Assembly: GCF_025398735.1 (NCBI RefSeq)
Contig: NZ_CP104694.1
Location: 3,435,001 to 3,499,000 of the forward strand
Direction of reading: 5' to 3'
DNA from: Tahibacter amnicola
Lineage (GTDB): Bacteria; Pseudomonadota; Gammaproteobacteria; Xanthomonadales; Rhodanobacteraceae
Length of the DNA: 64,000 nt
The position numbers and the translations under genes are program-made. Position 1 is the first letter of the stretch. Every line of letters begins with the position of its first letter. Below, piece after piece: positions 55,701 through 61,289 of this stretch. The notes under the pieces were generated by a model. The model had not been told where the DNA came from and did not search any database. It saw only the letters and a list, made by a program, of their open reading frames with translations.

Positions 55701-58279
55701 ATGCGGCGTGGAACAGCGGTGAATCGCATGTGGGCGTGGTGGTGGGGCGTGGCTGGTCCGCGGATGCGGCAACGGCGTCAATTGCGGCAAATGGTAAAAA
55801 CTATGCTGGTCCGGCGGCGGCAGATACGGAACGTACGGTCGACGCGGGTTGGAATGACACGGAGGCCCTGCGTGACCAGGCCGTGCGCTATGTGACGCGC
55901 CGCCTGGCGGCAACGCTGAAGCTGTCGCCGGATCGGATGGCGCCGGACGAGGGCCTGGAGCGCTACGGGATCGACTCGATCCTGGCGCTGAAGCTGGTGG
56001 ACGAACTGGAAGCGGTGTTTGGTCCGCTGTCCAAGACGTTGTTGTTCGAATACCAGAGCGTGGCGGCGTTGACGGACTACTTCCTGGAGCGGCACCGGGA
56101 GACGCTGGTGGCGCAGTTGCGGCCGCGTACGCGTGCGGTGGCCGCAACACCGGCGGTGTCGGTCAGTGAGCCGATGCCCCGCGCCCGCGAGGCTCGGCCG
56201 GTGCGGACACGCGCGGTTGAACCACTGTCGATGCCCCAAACCGAAGGCATGGCCATCGCCATCGTGGGGCAGAGCGGTCGCTATCCGCAGGCGGCAACGG
56301 TCGAGGAATACTGGACGAACCTGAGCCAGGGCCGGGACTGCGTGACCGAGATTCCGCCGGAACGGTGGGATCATCGCCCGTACTTCGATCCGCAGAAGGG
56401 TGTGCCGGGCAAGACCTACAGCAAGTGGGGCGGCTTCATCGATGGTGTCGATGAATTCGATCCGCTGTTCTTCAATATCGCGCCGCGGGAAGCGGAGTTC
56501 ATGGATCCGCAGGAGCGGTTGTTCCTGCAGTGTGCCTACGCGACGCTGGAAGATGCGGGCTACACACGCGAGCGCCTGCGCGGTGGACAGCCGCAGGGAG
56601 CGCGCGTCGGCGTGTTCGTCGGTGTGATGTACGAGGAATACCAGCTGTACGGCGCACAGGCGCAGGCGGCGGGAGAGGGCTTTGCACTGGGCGGCAATGC
56701 CTCGTCGATTGCCAACCGGGTGTCGTATTGCCTGAACTTCCACGGCCCTAGCCTGGCAGTGGACACGATGTGCTCCAGCTCGCTGACGGCGCTGCACCTG
56801 GCCTGCCAGAGCCTGCAGAACGGGGAATGCGAAGCGGCACTGGCCGGTGGCGTGAACGTCTCGGTGCACCCGAACAAGTACCTGATCCTGGCGCAGGGGC
56901 AGTTCGCCTCGAGCACGGGGCGCTGCGAGAGCTTCGGCCGGGGCGGCGACGGCTACGTACCGGGCGAAGGCGTCGGTGCGGTGCTGCTCAAGCCGCTGGC
57001 GCAGGCGATCGAAGCCGGTGACCGGATTTATGGCGTGATCCGCGGCACGAGCATCAATCACGGCGGCAAGACCAACGGCTACACGGTGCCCAATCCACAG
57101 GCACAGACCCAGTTGATCGCGGAAACGTTGCGCAAGGCCGGCGTGGATGCGCGGACGATCAGCTATGTCGAAGCGCACGGTACGGGCACGTCGCTGGGCG
57201 ATCCCATCGAGATTGCGGGCCTGACCCAGGCCTATGCGGCGCACACGGAAGAGCGCCAGTACTGCGCGATCGGGTCGGCGAAGTCGAACATCGGCCACCT
57301 GGAAAGCGCCGCGGGTATCGCCGCGCTGGCCAAGGTACTGCTGCAGATGAAGCACGGCCAGCTGGTGCCGTCACTGCATGCGGAGGCGCTGAATCCGAAT
57401 ATCCCGTTCGAGCAGACACCGTTCCGCGTGCAGCGCACGCTGCAGGCCTGGAACCGACCGCAGCTGGAGGTGAATGGGCAGCTGCAGGAACAGCCGCGTC
57501 GTGCCGGCATCTCGTCGTTCGGGGCGGGTGGATCGAATGCGCACCTGATCCTCGAAGAGTACGTCGCGCCGACGGAACCGCCGGCCTTGGGGTTCACGCC
57601 GGATCGGCCGGCGCTGATCGTGGTGTCGGCACGCACCGATGACCGGCTGCGCGAACGCGTGCAGCAACTGCTGGCACACACGGCGACGCTGGAGGACGCC
57701 TCGCTGGCCAGCCTGGCCTACACGCTGCAGGTGGGCCGCGAAGCGATGGACCACCGCCTGGGCCTGCTGGTGACGACCCTGGCCGAGCTGCGCGGCAAGC
57801 TGCAGCAGTACCTGGCCGACGACGCCGCTGTCGAGGAGTGTTACCGGGGCGAGGTGCGCAAGCACCGCGAGGCGCTGGCGGGGCTCCACAACGATCCGGA
57901 TGCTGATGGCCTGGTCGACCGTTGGATCGAGAAGGGCAAGTTCGGAAAGGTGCTGGAACTCTGGACGAAGGGGCTGAGTCTGGATTGGTCCCGCCTGTAC
58001 GGCACCCGGTCCACCTATCAGACGGTGATTCCGCGCCGGATGGGGCTACCCACCTACCCGTTCACACGCGACAAGTACTGGTTCGCCCAGACCGGCCAGA
58101 CCCAAAACGCTACCCTAAACGGCGTTCCGCTGGCGGAACCCGCGGCGGATGGTGCCGGCGCTGCCGCAAATACGGTGTTCGACGAGGGGGCAGTCCGGTC
58201 CGTGCTGCGAAAAGTCGCGAGCGATCAGGCAGATATTTCCTCGGCGGCAGCGGAAGTGAGCAAGCTGATGTTCGGTTGA
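45332..58279 (+). CDS. Trans-AT polyketide synthase, cMT-ACP of module 6 through KS of module 9 (PKS-2)
   Basis: A 4,315-aa protein. ATG 45332 (MKHTIDTISLLVLREQL) is chosen; the frame opens earlier at TTG 45239, but that extension is Arg-rich and unlike any domain. Order (residues from 45332): cMT 1-363; ACP 403-483 (S439); KS7 542-957 (C700), oMT 1137-1438, KR 1477-1938, ACP 1973-2047 (S2006), ACP 2075-2145 (S2106); KS8 2191-2608 (C2350), DH 2789-3060, KR 3073-3483, ACP 3508-3592 (S3549); KS9 3637-4077 (C3814), LPTYPF linker, and a short helical tail (VRSVLRKVASDQADISSAA) that may dock to PKS-3. No AT is present. The protein begins in the middle of one module and ends in the middle of another, so it must contact both neighbours. 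It is followed by methyltransferase and P450 genes. Confidence 0.95.
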   Translation: MKHTIDTISLLVLREQLRLSIGSPTTRITHEAIAKWQRDIALPPTYQRWMTESFRILVLNGLLIEVDGGYEFATHATRGETVVWREWETTKATLQTDPAHTAQLTLLDATLRALPAILSGQTLATDVIFPESSMALVEGLYRNNPTADYFNAALASTLVAYVKARLSHRADATLRILEIGAGTGGTSAAVFERLRPYAASIRNYCYTDVSPAFLHHARTTFGPHVPYLTYHLFDVEQPLAAQGIESGAYDVVIAANVLHATRNIRTTVRNAKAALKRNGLLLINEITAHSLFAHLTFGLLEGWWRYEDENERITGTPALSASGWQRVLESEGYSKIRFPTEHSGAHGQHIILAESDGQVRQGRAGRVSASPISRARRSDAGALNDRPERAVPTPGPGAASGDISAHVRSTVIQQLSDALSVDTNDFDADESFADYGLDSISGVRTVDAINKALSIRLQTTTLFDYPTINTLVSHIVAEHRPEVRIAPAVSSAADRDVPRNDVAGRAEMPSVALRQRVPRVAEQAPVPKAVSSEPVPTDVDVPEPIAIIGMSGRYPQSGTLDELWQHLASGRELTGDITRWDLPQDRQNVCRRGGFLDGIDQFDPVFFGISGAEAAYMDPQQRLLLQEAWKALEDAGYAGTAVEGTRCGVYVGCGTGDYLELFDDEVPAHAFWGNSSSVIPARISYHLNLQGPAIAVDTACSSSLVAVHLACQGLWRGETELALAGGVYVQCTSRFYRMAARAGMLSPQGRCHAFDDRADGFVPGEGVGVVVLKRLSDALADRDNIYGVVRGSGINQDGTTNGITAPSSLSQERLETAVYTEFGINPDNIGMAEAHGTGTKLGDPIEWRALTNAFRAATSRQQFCALGSIKANIGHAITAAGIAGVHKVLLSLKHSQIPPSPHFRTANAHIDLVSSPFYVNADLRDWPAKPGVPRAGLVSSFGFSGTNAHLVIEEAPARALATAAHPAYLLALSARTGAQLRELAEKYLGFFESEPGAECGNVAYTLMTGRKHFSHRLACVARTFSEAATALREWLATGTGTGLYAAEVDAGQDQGIAREEGVRCLSDCVHRAAADYRAGLNKLARFYATGCDLEYASLFSADAFARVSLPTYPFEKRRCWGELPAGTDAVINEPNKAAEFYASVAETFDERFDEEFLTFCPFEERIPSFSMTQVLLQPDRFPQEVAYLKERQRQMRSVLFYKEPFAQIRRVLDIGCGHGTDLIQLAGYYDHLRADGFTITREQAILGNKRIAALGQSERVRIFNKDSTRDAFPEKYDLAIGVEVTCHIHEKHALFQNIAAALQPGGRLLMADFVVNLRGAIQDKSVEVSIPTIRDFMDILATHGLVFDEVIDVSPQIANYTHDPNFEANTVGMPEVVRDQFRVYANQSIALERRWISYCLFKIRKTVGLTREECLARNQSAWETRIPYPVALDQMKQSGIRTHLMRADDTATRLAPVGARSLPSDAPAAPDAVRQDLGTFEETWTPVPLVPGFTRELRTVVCFLDGPHHQDSVRRSLQFAAPATQVVFISLGATPLTNTGPACHWVADTSRDSLTSVFARIAQQHGPIDAVLYLWALQRTQLVEDGSIILHILQAIATQKQSCSAVLLAAEPAEGIAACHAHSWIGFERSISQTLPRTRVAVVTESVTHSGQSVDMAAWARRLHAELQAQRIESADYRNGERHVLRARRVALDQSFHAFKRDGVYWVIGGLGGLGFPLARRLARLGNVTLVLSGRSVPDAKAHEKLRLLQELGARVHYRVLDVSDSGATRDAAQAIVAEFGRLAGVFHTAGVENPVGLLASDAAQFNAVLAAKGRGTLALAEALRHEPPDFICLYSSTAAILGDFGSCDYAVANRFQSAFGNWLSAQPDGIRTVVVHWPVWDAGGMRHRAGEFLDRYLQTTGQRALGIEEGLDLLERLLAQARTQHVVIAGEESAAERLLGISARSGSSGHERSQPSVRSPQERAESQSVGTDVQQELQRIVCSVLRLRMDDFSGKTRFQELGIDSINAVELLEAINTRFDLCLPTSVMFEFGTIEALARYVESQRRTSAPIVTAAAVDPSYRSPDRQESGVAVQHELESIACSVLQLRRDDFSGKTSFQELGIDSINAVELLEAINARFDLRLPTSVMFEFGTIEALARYVESRPGITLSGASAPAAVLREEPVTVPTVFRREPDVSPADRGAAPSVRDGDAIAIVGLSCRCAGAGDQREFWSVVANAKDCISEIHEPSWLEVFRSNAVEARICRGALVDAECFDAAFFDISPIEAQVMDVAQRLALEECYHAIEDAGYAPGSFAGRQVGVIMGAMQSAPMHRDCSHFSMLGQDNSILAARLSYFLDLKGPSLAVNTACSSSLVAVDLACQKLKSRDIDVALAGGVSVFNHPGSFVSMYNAGMLSPTGRCRPFDKEANGIVVGDGVGVVVLKRVADAERDNDHIYCVIRGSGTNQDGRTSGITVPSFMAQADLETTVYRKHGINVEAIQYIETHGTATRLGDPVEAHALTQSFSAFTGKKQFCGIGSLKANIGHTAAAAGVLSLIKVCLSMQKGQMPPSINWQAANEHIDFSASPVYVNTRLKPWPEHADGSRLAAISSFGFSGTNAHAVVEQRACDRRPRSVLPLQSGEPALVVLSAKSREQLATQAAQLLSALEDDVALRDVAYTLQVGREAMNHRLGLLVTTLAELREKLTRYLAGEGDIAGCYAGEVKKGRDAASLFDADDDLRSTVEGWVAKGKYTKLLDLWVRGLSFDWEVLYAGSAQRPRRISLPTYPFARERYWVQAEEGFAAEAGATSHLHPLVHRNSSDLQAQRFSTDFTGVEFFLRDHRVQGSPVLPGVCYLEMARVAVEHSAGRRVNVLRDVVWTRPLRVSERCEVQLEVYPAGTDEAEFVVFCGDSESGLHAQGRASWQEPSRVSEQLDLASLRAGCVDVLDPEACYARFRAMGLDYGPAHQGLRWVGRGANGVLAQVRLPVSVAATADAYVLHPGLLDSALQASVALWNQDGTGAALPFALDRLEVHAAIPAEAWVQVRDMTPTGSRVQKLDAVICDASGRVCVQLTGLVLRRLEPAVPARTLLLARRWQAQPAAIGTGATGGVQGVIVDPAYAGHVAALAQRDPQVRWSVLADVPDAAARVNAWGEQVLSQVQQLLREHPREALLQVLVAQGSEAAFALSGLLKSVQRENPDVVGQVIGLPATADVAAIERAVAENRTVRRDAEIRYVAGERRVCVLEELPTAEGTVSLPWKADGVYLVSGGGGGLGLLLAEEITRRAPGARVVLLGRSALDAQRAERLAAWQGEGRRIDYRRVDVSDAGAVQSCVGAIVAEHGRLDGVVHAAGVLRDSFVRNKTAAELQAVLAPKVNGVVNLDRAVAGLALDCFVLFSSMSGQVGNVGQADYALANAYLDGYAQDRQARVMRGEAHGRTLSVSWPLWRSGGMQAEAATLAWMAREGLESLENAAGLAALYAAWNSGESHVGVVVGRGWSADAATASIAANGKNYAGPAAADTERTVDAGWNDTEALRDQAVRYVTRRLAATLKLSPDRMAPDEGLERYGIDSILALKLVDELEAVFGPLSKTLLFEYQSVAALTDYFLERHRETLVAQLRPRTRAVAATPAVSVSEPMPRAREARPVRTRAVEPLSMPQTEGMAIAIVGQSGRYPQAATVEEYWTNLSQGRDCVTEIPPERWDHRPYFDPQKGVPGKTYSKWGGFIDGVDEFDPLFFNIAPREAEFMDPQERLFLQCAYATLEDAGYTRERLRGGQPQGARVGVFVGVMYEEYQLYGAQAQAAGEGFALGGNASSIANRVSYCLNFHGPSLAVDTMCSSSLTALHLACQSLQNGECEAALAGGVNVSVHPNKYLILAQGQFASSTGRCESFGRGGDGYVPGEGVGAVLLKPLAQAIEAGDRIYGVIRGTSINHGGKTNGYTVPNPQAQTQLIAETLRKAGVDARTISYVEAHGTGTSLGDPIEIAGLTQAYAAHTEERQYCAIGSAKSNIGHLESAAGIAALAKVLLQMKHGQLVPSLHAEALNPNIPFEQTPFRVQRTLQAWNRPQLEVNGQLQEQPRRAGISSFGAGGSNAHLILEEYVAPTEPPALGFTPDRPALIVVSARTDDRLRERVQQLLAHTATLEDASLASLAYTLQVGREAMDHRLGLLVTTLAELRGKLQQYLADDAAVEECYRGEVRKHREALAGLHNDPDADGLVDRWIEKGKFGKVLELWTKGLSLDWSRLYGTRSTYQTVIPRRMGLPTYPFTRDKYWFAQTGQTQNATLNGVPLAEPAADGAGAAANTVFDEGAVRSVLRKVASDQADISSAAAEVSKLMFG
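46955..51765 (+). other. Module 7: KS7-oMT-KR-ACP-ACP
   Basis: KS7 (46955-48200) has VDTACSSS, EAHGTGT and NIGHAITAAG. A methyltransferase between KS and KR (48740-49645) begins EFYASVAETFDERFDEEFL, has VLDIGCGHGTDLIQLA at residue 1211, GVEVTCHIHEKHALF and LLMADFVVN. This is the form found as integrated O-methyltransferase in several trans-AT PKSs. KR (49760-51145) has IGGLGGLG, YSSTAA and GSCDYAVAN with no Asp after HTAG (A-type). Two ACPs of almost the same sequence follow (GIDSINAVELLEAIN, twice). Expected outcome is a beta-methoxy group. Confidence 0.75.
51903..56105 (+). other. Module 8: KS8-DH-KR-ACP
   Basis: KS8 (51903-53155) has VNTACSSS, ETHGTAT (variant of EAHGTGT with His kept) and NIGHTAAAAG. 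DH, KR and ACP (53698-56105) are block A copy 3; KR keeps LRD (B-type). The KR-ACP linker (AANGKNYAGPAAADTERT) is unlike the other copies. Expected outcome is a double bond. Confidence 0.85.
53243..57873 (+). repeat. Block A copy 3 (DH-KR-ACP-KS)
   Basis: Matches copy 2 at a constant offset of 15207 from 53243 until the inter-domain linker at about 55785-55855, which is unrelated (VANVANATSLD versus AANGKNYAGPAA). The match resumes through ACP and KS and stops at EVRKHREA (57873), earlier than in copies 1 and 2. Confidence 0.9.
56240..58279 (+). other. Module 9, first part: KS9 and docking tail
   Basis: KS9 (56240-57560) is again the VDTMCSSS type, near-identical to KS2 and KS6. After block A ends, an independent linker (LHNDPDADGLVDRWIEKGKF ... 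MGLPTYPFTRDKYW) leads to a short C-terminal helix-forming tail. DH-KR-ACP of this module are encoded by PKS-3, starting 3 kb downstream after two tailoring genes. Confidence 0.8.
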
Positions 58280-58471
58280 TGCACGTACCATCCGGGCGCC
58301 GTGGCGGCGCGCTGCCGCTCCGGTACCGACCCGGGAATGCCGGGAAAGCAGGGGCGGCAGGCGACCGCCAGGGGTGGGGCAAGGTATCATCTACAGGATG
58401 CATGCCTGCGGTCGGTGCGCCGGCGCGTGGGGGTGTTTGGCGATTTCTCGATGGGGCGGGGTGCTGTTGAA

Positions 58472-59446
58472 ATGAAGAAGTCAGGGGCTCTGGCAGCAGA
58501 CGATATCCACAAGTTTTGGCACAGCATTTTCTTGATCAACAGCGGCCACGCCGTGGCCTCCGACGAGGCAAAGCAGGCGTGCAAAGAAGCCATCAAGGCG
58601 CTGTACGACTTCGGTAGCAGGAATCTGCACGATGGCATGGTGTGGAACTGGGGCTGCAGTGATGCGGCCGTTGACGCGCGGATCAAAAAGTCAGTTCCCC
58701 TCTACGACGCGGTGTCGAGCGACGGCTTTTCCGAGCAGCTCTATTGCTTCGCGCTCAACGCGATCGGGCTTGACGATCTGTCCGACAAGCGTGTGCTGGA
58801 TGTGGGATGTGGCTTCGGCGAGGGACTGAACTTCGCGTCGCGCGTGTTCGGCTTCCAGAACGCCGTCGGCCTGGATCTGTGTCGGAACGCCATCGATCGC
58901 GCCAATGCGCGCCTGTCGCGACCGGGGCTGCTGTTCGTCTGCGGTGACGCCGAGGAGTTGCCGTTCGACGACGGCGAGCTGGACATCGTGGTCAATATCG
59001 AAAGCTCGCACACCTATCCCGACCTGTCGCGGTTTCTCAAGGAAGTCGCGCGCGTGCTGCGGCCCGGCGGGTACTTCTCCCATGTCGACCTCTTCACCGA
59101 CGACAGATACCGGCAGTTTGTGGCGCTCAAGCCGGAAAGCGGCCTCGAATGGCTTGCCGAGACGGACATCACAGACCGGGTGAAAGAGGCGATTCGTGCC
59201 CGCATGCGCCCCGGCAGTTTTCTACGCAGAGCGCTGGCGAAACAGCAGCGTGATACGCCGATGCTGCTGCGGATGCTCTCGGGATCGCTGGCTCTGGCCA
59301 ACTTTGGCGCGGACTTCGCCGGCCACCAGTACACCCGGTGGGAGCGCCTCATGCAGTCGATGTTTGTGCGCATGCTGAAGCGTTCGGGATCGCTGCAGCC
59401 GGTCCGCTTCACCCGCTACCTCCATCACCTGGCGCGCAAGGTCTAG
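58472..59446 (+). CDS. SAM-dependent methyltransferase (probable polyketide O-methyltransferase)
   Basis: A 324-aa class I methyltransferase. ATG 58472 (MKKSGALAADDIHKFWHS) is taken; ATG 58451 and 58301 are in frame but show no family features and no better ribosome site. Motif I is RVLDVGCGFGEGLNFAS, followed by GLDLCRNAIDRANARL, the acidic DAEELPFDDGELDIVVNIES and VLRPGGYFSHVD. This arrangement is of the Methyltransf_11 kind found in macrolide and lipid O-methyltransferases. Lying between PKS-2 and the P450 gene in the same direction, it most likely methylates a hydroxyl of the finished or growing polyketide. Substrate and position cannot be told. The gap 58280-58471 holds nothing I recognise. 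Confidence 0.85.
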   Translation: MKKSGALAADDIHKFWHSIFLINSGHAVASDEAKQACKEAIKALYDFGSRNLHDGMVWNWGCSDAAVDARIKKSVPLYDAVSSDGFSEQLYCFALNAIGLDDLSDKRVLDVGCGFGEGLNFASRVFGFQNAVGLDLCRNAIDRANARLSRPGLLFVCGDAEELPFDDGELDIVVNIESSHTYPDLSRFLKEVARVLRPGGYFSHVDLFTDDRYRQFVALKPESGLEWLAETDITDRVKEAIRARMRPGSFLRRALAKQQRDTPMLLRMLSGSLALANFGADFAGHQYTRWERLMQSMFVRMLKRSGSLQPVRFTRYLHHLARKV

Positions 59447-59684
59447 GCGCCTTTAACCCAAGAATTTGGAGTGACCGGCTGAGGCCGGCCGCGCGGGACA
59501 GCGCTTCGGAGCGACGGATTCGCTCCGGCACGCACCAGGCACTGCCGAGTCGGTGGTGCAGGCCGCTTGCTCGACGATTCGAGGGATCTAGGGGCAAGCC
59601 TGGACGAGCACCTGCGCGCTCAGGTGCATCGCGACGAGCCCTGCGCCAAGGAATGGACGTTCACGCGCTTCCGGAGCACGATCA

Positions 59685-61103
59685 ATGACCACCAAGCCGA
59701 CTGCCGGCGTTTCAGCAATCCGATCGGGCCCGATGGGCCTGTCGCTGCTTGCCGACATTCAGAAGGATCCGCTCGGTGCAGCCGGTCGACTCCATGGCTG
59801 CTTCGGCGACGTTGCGCGACTCACCATTCTTTTTCGCCGCATCTACTACTTCTTCGATCCGGAGGCCGTCCGTCAGATCCTGGTCGGCCATCACGCGGAC
59901 TTTGCCCGGGAAACGCGGCTTCTGCGGATCCTGGAGTCGTTTCAGGGAAGGAACGTGCTGACGTCCGAGGGGCAGGACTGGGAGCGCCAGCGTCGCATCC
60001 TGGCTCCGGGCTTCTCGCCGAAGCGCGTCGCCGGCTATGTGGAACTGATGGATGCCGCGATCAACGACAGCGTCCGGGAGGAACTGCCGGCGCTGATCGG
60101 CCAGAGCGCGGTGGTTGATGTCGACTTCCTGACGACCCGCGTCACCATGGACGTCATCCTGCGTACATTGTTCTCGCATGTCACGACGCGCGAGGAGACA
60201 AGCCGGATTTCAACGGCGATCCGCACGCTGACACGGCAAAGCATGCGCGAAGTGTTCTGGCCCTTCATCCCGCCAAAGTGGCTTCCTTACCCGGGGCGTG
60301 CCGCAAAGCTGAAATCCCGGCAGGTCATCCATTCGCTGATCGCGTCACAGGTGGATGCGCGAACCCGTGCACCCCGGAGTGCAGACGCGGCAGGTCAGGA
60401 CGTGCTCGACATGATGCTGGCAGCGCGCGACGACAACCCGACGACGGGCAGTGCGACGCTCTCCTCGCAGGAGATCCACGACAATTGCTTCCTGCTCTTC
60501 AGCGCAGGCTTTGATACGGCATCCTCGGCACTGACCTGGTGGATTGGCCTCATGGCGAAGTATCCATCGGTTGTCGATCAGCTGCGCGCCGAGATGTGCA
60601 GCGAGGGCGTGACCCCGTCGTCGATGGAGGCGGTCGCCCGCCTGCCGTATCTGAATGCGACGATCAAGGAGGCCATGCGCCTTTATCCACCTTCCACGGC
60701 GCTCATTACCCGTGTAGCGCTTCGCGACGTCGTGATTGGCGAAACACCTGTTCCAAAGGGCACGCTGGCCATAGTTCCGATCTGGCAGCTGCATCACGAC
60801 CACAGATCCTTCGCGGAACCCGGCGAATTTCGGCCCGGGCGTTTCATGCCCGGCGCTCCGGAAATCCCCCGCAGCGCGTATCTACCCTTTGGCGCCGGAC
60901 CGCATTTCTGCCTCGGCCAGCACTTCGCCAGCATGGAGATGGCCCTGATTGCCGCCCACATCGTGCGGAATTTCGACCTGAGCCTGGAACCGGGCGCTGT
61001 ACTGCCCGAACCCGTCGTCGATATCGCACTGAAGCCGAAGACGACGTTGCGCGTGCGATTCACGCGTCGCCAGGGAGATATCGGGGCATCACGTGTCCAG
61101 TAA
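59685..61103 (+). CDS. Cytochrome P450 monooxygenase
   Basis: A 472-aa P450. ATG 59685 has GGAG about 10 nt upstream. Family signatures seen: LFSAGFDTASSALTWW (I-helix, AGxxT), EAMRLYPPS (ExxR), FRPGRFMPG and the heme loop LPFGAGPHFCLGQHFASMEM with the Cys ligand; His replaces the usual Arg/Lys two residues before Cys. There is no N-terminal membrane anchor, so it is probably soluble and served by external redox partners, none of which is in the window. Its place between PKS genes suggests hydroxylation or epoxidation of the polyketide. It lies 238 nt after the methyltransferase gene and 186 nt before PKS-3. Confidence 0.92.
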   Translation: MTTKPTAGVSAIRSGPMGLSLLADIQKDPLGAAGRLHGCFGDVARLTILFRRIYYFFDPEAVRQILVGHHADFARETRLLRILESFQGRNVLTSEGQDWERQRRILAPGFSPKRVAGYVELMDAAINDSVREELPALIGQSAVVDVDFLTTRVTMDVILRTLFSHVTTREETSRISTAIRTLTRQSMREVFWPFIPPKWLPYPGRAAKLKSRQVIHSLIASQVDARTRAPRSADAAGQDVLDMMLAARDDNPTTGSATLSSQEIHDNCFLLFSAGFDTASSALTWWIGLMAKYPSVVDQLRAEMCSEGVTPSSMEAVARLPYLNATIKEAMRLYPPSTALITRVALRDVVIGETPVPKGTLAIVPIWQLHHDHRSFAEPGEFRPGRFMPGAPEIPRSAYLPFGAGPHFCLGQHFASMEMALIAAHIVRNFDLSLEPGAVLPEPVVDIALKPKTTLRVRFTRRQGDIGASRVQ

Positions 61104-61289
61104 GGCGCCACTGTATTGGCAGGGATGGCGCGCGGGTCCGGTCCTGCCGGGGTTGCTGTGCCTGCCGTTGCCGTCACCCGGTGCGGGCGGGCGTTGCCGT
61201 AAAGATAGTCCCCGTGGCCTCTCGATGGACGCGCCCGGGATTGAGCATTTGACAAAACCCCGCAAGATGCAGGGGCGGAATCTCACGTC

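Noticed and set aside
17923-58279. Integrated acyltransferase domains after the KS domains
   Set aside because: Between each KS and the next domain only the ~150-residue post-KS linker ending in LPTYPF/LPAYPF is present; no GHSxGE motif is found inside the PKS proteins.
59507-59527. 7-bp stem (cggagcg / cgctccg) between the methyltransferase and P450 genes as a terminator
   Set aside because: No T-run follows and the flanking genes share direction and apparent function, so a terminator is not supported.
61249-61254. TTGACA as the -35 box of a PKS-3 promoter
   Set aside because: No -10-like hexamer occurs 16-18 nt downstream (the sequence there is G-rich).
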